From contig NZ_JBNGOT010000002.1 of the NCBI RefSeq assembly GCF_050589705.1, positions 1 to 64,000 on the forward strand: a stretch of DNA of 64,000 nt, given 5' to 3'. The translations under genes were made by a program, and so were the position numbers. This DNA comes from Sunxiuqinia rutila (lineage in GTDB: Bacteria > Bacteroidota > Bacteroidia > Bacteroidales > Prolixibacteraceae). The notes under the pieces were generated by a model. It was not told the origin of the DNA and searched no databases. It saw only the letters and a list, made by a program, of their open reading frames with translations. Shown one piece after another: positions 61,257 to 64,000 of the stretch. The stretch's first letter is position 1, and each line of letters begins with the position of its first letter.

Positions 61257-61534
61257 TTACTTAAACTGCTTCACAAAAATACATTTTTCATTTAAATAGA
61301 AAAGGATTTTGCCGGTTTCCTCAAGAAGGTGTGCCAACGTGTTCATCCATTTTTGTCCGATCGTTTCAGTTTGAGAACACGAAAGCAAGGCGGAGATTTT
61401 AAAATGTAACGTTAGCGCTGTGTTAACTTTTAAATTGACATGCAAAAAAGTTGGTTTTTAGTGTTTTGTGAGTTTGTTTTCAATTTTATTGAGAAAAATA
61501 CTTACAAATCTTTTATTTTTAAAAAACATGTAAC
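61257..61534. other. intergenic region between the efflux operon and the sulfur leader
   Basis: About 280 bases, increasingly AT-rich toward the right. No convincing ORF or RNA. It should contain divergent promoters for the metal operon (leftward) and the sulfur operon (rightward; box at 61535). Confidence 0.5.
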
Positions 61535-61542
61535 TACTTTTG
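61535..61542 (+). promoter_or_regulatory. -7 element of the sulfite-reduction operon
   Basis: TACTTTTG matches the Bacteroidota -7 consensus TAnnTTTG exactly. A clear -33 TTTG is missing at the usual distance. Transcription would start near 61549, about 23 nt before the leader ORF. Confidence 0.55.
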
Positions 61543-61571
61543 AACCGAATTAGAACGCAAGAATAGCGCAA

Positions 61572-61673
61572 ATGAAATTCCAGACTTCTGTATATAAAAT
61601 GATGATGACAGCATGTGCCATGATGATGTGTATGTGTTGCAATCTTTTTATGCAGAAGGGGGAAAAGATATGA
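61572..61673 (+). CDS. Met/Cys-rich leader peptide of the sulfite-reduction operon
   Basis: A 33-codon ORF, ATG 61572 to TGA 61671-61673. Nine Met and four Cys occur in it, packed in codons 10-23 as MMMTACAMMMCMCC. It is followed by an intrinsic terminator (61705-61740) and then the structural genes for sulfide production. The codons just after the Met/Cys run (61651-61660, TGCAGAAGGG) are complementary to the 5' arm of that terminator. This is the architecture of ribosome-mediated transcription attenuation sensing charged tRNA-Met and tRNA-Cys. No Shine-Dalgarno sequence is evident, as usual here. Confidence 0.82.
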   Translation: MKFQTSVYKMMMTACAMMMCMCCNLFMQKGEKI

Positions 61674-61704
61674 TTTGACTATACGTTAAAATAACAATCG
61701 TAGG

Positions 61705-61740
61705 AAAGGCCCTTCTGTACAAACAGGAGGGCCTTTTTTT
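61705..61740 (+). terminator. attenuator terminator upstream of the sulfite-reduction operon
   Basis: AAAGGCCCTTCTGT (61705-61718), loop ACAA, ACAGGAGGGCCTTT (61723-61736), with one G-T wobble and a T tract to 61740. It lies between the Met/Cys leader ORF and the first structural gene. The alternative partner of its 5' arm is the leader segment CAGAAGGG (61653-61660), a perfect 8-nt complement of CCCTTCTG (61710-61717). The two pairings exclude each other, so a ribosome stalled upstream of 61650 would favour read-through. Confidence 0.88.
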
Positions 61741-61766
61741 ATGTTCAAAATTAACATCCAAGGAGT

Positions 61767-61997
61767 ATGAGAGAGAAAGCTTATCGCAGTGTGGTTAAGA
61801 CGATTTCATGGAGAACGGTGGGGACCATTGACACCATCCTGATAGCCTGGCTGGTGATCGGGCGGCTGGAATTTGCCGTGACTATTGGCGGAATTGAATT
61901 GTTTACCAAAATGGTGTTGTACTATTTCCACGAACGAACCTGGAACAAAATCAAGTTTGGACGGCTGGATGATTCAGACATCGAATACCAAATCTAA
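61767..61997 (+). CDS. DUF2061 small membrane protein
   Basis: 76 residues. DUF2061 signature: REKAYRSVVKTISWRTVGTIDTILIAWLVIG, EFAVTIGGIELFTKMVLYYFHERTWNKIKFG. Two membrane helices with a conserved Trp-Arg and Glu between them. The family is often found with sulfate-assimilation genes (cysteine and APS/PAPS enzymes), but its role is not established. First gene after the attenuator, 6 bases before the siroheme gene. Confidence 0.9.
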   Translation: MREKAYRSVVKTISWRTVGTIDTILIAWLVIGRLEFAVTIGGIELFTKMVLYYFHERTWNKIKFGRLDDSDIEYQI

Positions 61998-62003
61998 GAA
62001 ACC

Positions 62004-62477
62004 ATGGAAAAGAACTTTTTACCCATCGCACTGAATATTTCCGGAGAGAAGATCTTAATCATCGGAGGAGGGCAGTCGGCCTGGAGCAAGATTCAGATTC
62101 TGCAACGCTTTGATGCTGATCTGGAAGTTGTAGCGCTGCAGGTTTGTCCGGAAATAAAAAACAGCGGCATCCCTTTCAAGATAAAGGCCTACGATAAGGC
62201 TGACCTGGATGGTTATTTGATGTTTTATTCGTGCACCAACAATCCCGAACTGGACGCCCGGATTGCTCAGGATGGCAAGGAAGCCGGAGTGTTGGTTAAT
62301 ATTCACGATAATCCGGCTCTTTGCCAGTTTGTTTCGCCCGCAATCTACCAAAACGAGAGCGTGCGTGTGGCTGTCAGCTCCAATGCGAAAGATGTTTATG
62401 CGTCTATTCGTGTTCGCAATGAAATAAAAGAATTTTTAGAATCCCAAACAGATAAAGACCAGAACAATGAGTATTAA
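62004..62477 (+). CDS. precorrin-2 dehydrogenase / siroheme synthase N-terminal domain (CysG-N/Met8-like)
   Basis: 157 residues. NFLPIALNISGEKILIIGGGQSAWSKIQIL contains the NAD-binding Gly motif of CysG-N and Met8; FYSCTNNPELDARIAQDGKEAGVLVNIHDNPALCQFVSPAIY gives the substrate and catalytic region. It oxidises precorrin-2 and may insert iron to finish siroheme, the cofactor of sulfite reductase. It lacks the methyltransferase half of CysG, and the C-terminal dimer domain is shortened. The last 11 bases overlap the cysJ start, so translation is coupled. Confidence 0.9.
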   Translation: MEKNFLPIALNISGEKILIIGGGQSAWSKIQILQRFDADLEVVALQVCPEIKNSGIPFKIKAYDKADLDGYLMFYSCTNNPELDARIAQDGKEAGVLVNIHDNPALCQFVSPAIYQNESVRVAVSSNAKDVYASIRVRNEIKEFLESQTDKDQNNEY

Positions 62478-64000
62478 ATTATCCCCATTAAACGATGTTC
62501 AACTGAAAGCACTGGAGCAGCTCACCCAGGGAATTCAGCCTGAACAGGCCATTTGGCTGAATGGCTATTTTCAGGGATTGGCCGGAGGCTTAACTACGGC
62601 AAAATCGGCGGTTCAACTTCCGCAGGATGATGAGGCCACCGGCACTGTTGAGAAACTTCCCCTGACCATTTTGTATGGCACGCACACCGGACGAAGCGAG
62701 GCATTGGCCAAGGCTCTTTGTGAGCAGGCCCGTGCACAAAATATAACTTGCCTTTTAAAACCGATGGACGATTATAAACCCAAGCAACTGAAGGAAGAGA
62801 AAAACCTGCTGGTGATTGTAAGCACCCACGGCGAGGGCGAACCTCCTGAAATGGCGGAAGACTTTTACGAGTTTATTACCGGTAAGCGGGTGCCTAAACT
62901 GGATGGGTTGAATTATGCCGTATTGGCTTTGGGCGATAAGAGCTACAAGCTGTTTTGCCAAACCGGGATTGAAATTGACCAGGCCCTGCAAAAAGCCGGT
63001 GCCCGGACGTTGGTGCCTCTGGTAAAATGCGATGTTGATTATGAATCGGATGCTGCCCGATGGACTCAGGATGTACTAGCTGAATTGGGCAAATTGCAGC
63101 CTCAGGCACCGGTTGTCGCAGCAGTACCGGCAACAGCTAAAGGGGGAGAGGAGTATTCCAAAAAGAACCCGTTTAAGGCATCCGTGTTGGATAAAGTGCG
63201 TATTACCGGTCGCGATTCGGATAAGGAAGTTTATCATTTGGAATTTGGGCTGGAAGGTTCCGGCATTACCTACGAACCGGGTGATGCGCTTGGAGTGATT
63301 GCTCAAAACCCACCTCAGCTGGTGAAGGAAATTATCAAAAGCCTGGGGGTAATTGATACGGAAGTGGTTGAAACCCGCATTGGAAAGCTGCCTTTTAAGG
63401 AGGCCTTGGAACACGATTATGAAATCACCTTGTTAACGCGTGATCTTATTCAGAAATATGCTGAAAAGACCAAAGACAAAAAGGTGAAAGCCATTGCGGA
63501 ATCTGACGAAAAGCTGGATCAGTACCTATACGGACATGATGTGCTCGACCTCCTTCAGGAGTTTCCGGCCAGGCTGACCGCTACCGAATTTTTGGAGATG
63601 CTGCGTCCGCTGCCACCACGTCTGTACAGCATTTCGTCGAGCCAAAAGGCCGTGGAAGATGAAGTACACATCACGGTGTCACGTGTTCGTTACGAAAACA
63701 AAGGGCGCCAGCGTTACGGCGCTTGTTCCACCTTCCTGGCTGATCGGCTGGAAGTGGATGACCAGGTGCTCATCTACATCGATAAAAATCCGAATTTCCG
63801 CCTGGCTAAAAATGGGAAGCCAATTATCATGGTTGGTGCCGGAACAGGAATTGCTCCTTACCGGGCTTTCTTGCAGGAACGCGAATCGGGCAACCAGAAA
63901 GGAAAAAGCTGGCTGTTTTTTGGAGAACGGCGCTTTTCGTCCGATTTTCTGTATCAGCTTGAATGGCAAAAATACCTGCAAAAGGGCTACCTCGAAAAAA
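62467..64000 (+). CDS. cysJ: sulfite reductase [NADPH] flavoprotein alpha-component (continues beyond window)
   Basis: 511 residues are visible and the frame is open at the window end, so about 80-90 are missing. Flavodoxin domain about 65-205 (LTILYGTHTGRSEA, VSTHGEGEPPEMAEDFYEF, LALGDKSYKLFCQTG), then an FAD-binding/connector domain (PFKASVLDKVRITG; RLYSISSS; YGACSTFLADRL) and the start of the NADPH domain (IMVGAGTGIAPYRAFLQER). It passes electrons from NADPH through FAD and FMN to the siroheme hemoprotein CysI, making sulfide from sulfite. The sulfide can be used by MetY (25605-26909). Start ATG 62467 overlaps the siroheme gene. Confidence 0.95.
   Translation, partial: MSIKLSPLNDVQLKALEQLTQGIQPEQAIWLNGYFQGLAGGLTTAKSAVQLPQDDEATGTVEKLPLTILYGTHTGRSEALAKALCEQARAQNITCLLKPMDDYKPKQLKEEKNLLVIVSTHGEGEPPEMAEDFYEFITGKRVPKLDGLNYAVLALGDKSYKLFCQTGIEIDQALQKAGARTLVPLVKCDVDYESDAARWTQDVLAELGKLQPQAPVVAAVPATAKGGEEYSKKNPFKASVLDKVRITGRDSDKEVYHLEFGLEGSGITYEPGDALGVIAQNPPQLVKEIIKSLGVIDTEVVETRIGKLPFKEALEHDYEITLLTRDLIQKYAEKTKDKKVKAIAESDEKLDQYLYGHDVLDLLQEFPARLTATEFLEMLRPLPPRLYSISSSQKAVEDEVHITVSRVRYENKGRQRYGACSTFLADRLEVDDQVLIYIDKNPNFRLAKNGKPIIMVGAGTGIAPYRAFLQERESGNQKGKSWLFFGERRFSSDFLYQLEWQKYLQKGYLEK

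Overview
The window looks like chromosomal DNA of a member of the Bacteroidota, probably a marine or sediment Marinilabiliales-type bacterium. The phylum call rests on promoters of the form TTTG-N18-TAnnTTTG, many lipoproteins and SPI exo-glycosidases, a secreted protease with a type IX secretion tail, a DUF4965-type protein, a Bacteroidota-type type II-C Cas9, and met genes of the acetyl-homoserine route. The finer taxonomic placement is inference only.

Layout. 1-16.2 kb is a carbohydrate-degradation island on the + strand. It holds the right end of an IS256-family element that has cut a sulfatase, a GH43 gene with an in-frame stop, a GH92 mannosidase, an aldose epimerase, a GH76-like protein, three intact GH43 genes, a decayed sulfatase, an intact sulfatase and a DUF4965 protein. 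No SusC/SusD pair lies in the window. 16.3-17.6 kb holds tRNA-Leu(GAG), terminators and a Nudix-winged-helix regulator with a degenerate Nudix box. 17.5-24.5 kb holds housekeeping and hypothetical genes (DUF72, pdxH, redoxin, receiver, ATP-grasp, OmpA/TPR, elbB). 24.6-28.5 kb is a methionine operon (aspartokinase-like, metY, metA) preceded by a promoter and a tiny Met-rich leader ORF. 28.6-31.2 kb is a tight set of tRNA-linked genes (free-standing ThrRS editing domain, TatD, TcdA) plus a lipoprotein. 31.3-40.1 kb holds a T9SS protease, a thioredoxin-like protein, a glycosyltransferase, an ECF sigma/anti-sigma/DUF4097 operon and a CDF transporter.

40.2-50.8 kb is a type II-C CRISPR-Cas locus: 43 identical 36-bp repeats with 42 spacers, cas2, cas1, cas9 and a divergent tracrRNA. 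The anti-repeat fixes crRNA transcription on the minus strand. A REP-type Y1 transposase (RAYT), an unknown gene, a ~20-bp degenerate tandem repeat and six hairpin palindromes lie among the cas genes. One palindrome lies in frame inside the RAYT itself.

51-61.3 kb carries dinB, a soluble multi-PAS histidine kinase and a CzcCBA-type heavy-metal efflux operon with a His-rich adaptor. 61.5-64 kb starts a sulfite-reduction operon (DUF2061, siroheme dehydrogenase, CysJ). It is preceded by a Met/Cys-rich leader peptide, an intrinsic terminator and a mutually exclusive antiterminator pairing.

The most notable results are the two Met/Cys leader peptides in front of two sulfur-amino-acid operons, which point to ribosome-mediated attenuation, and the RAYT/REP invasion of the CRISPR-cas locus.
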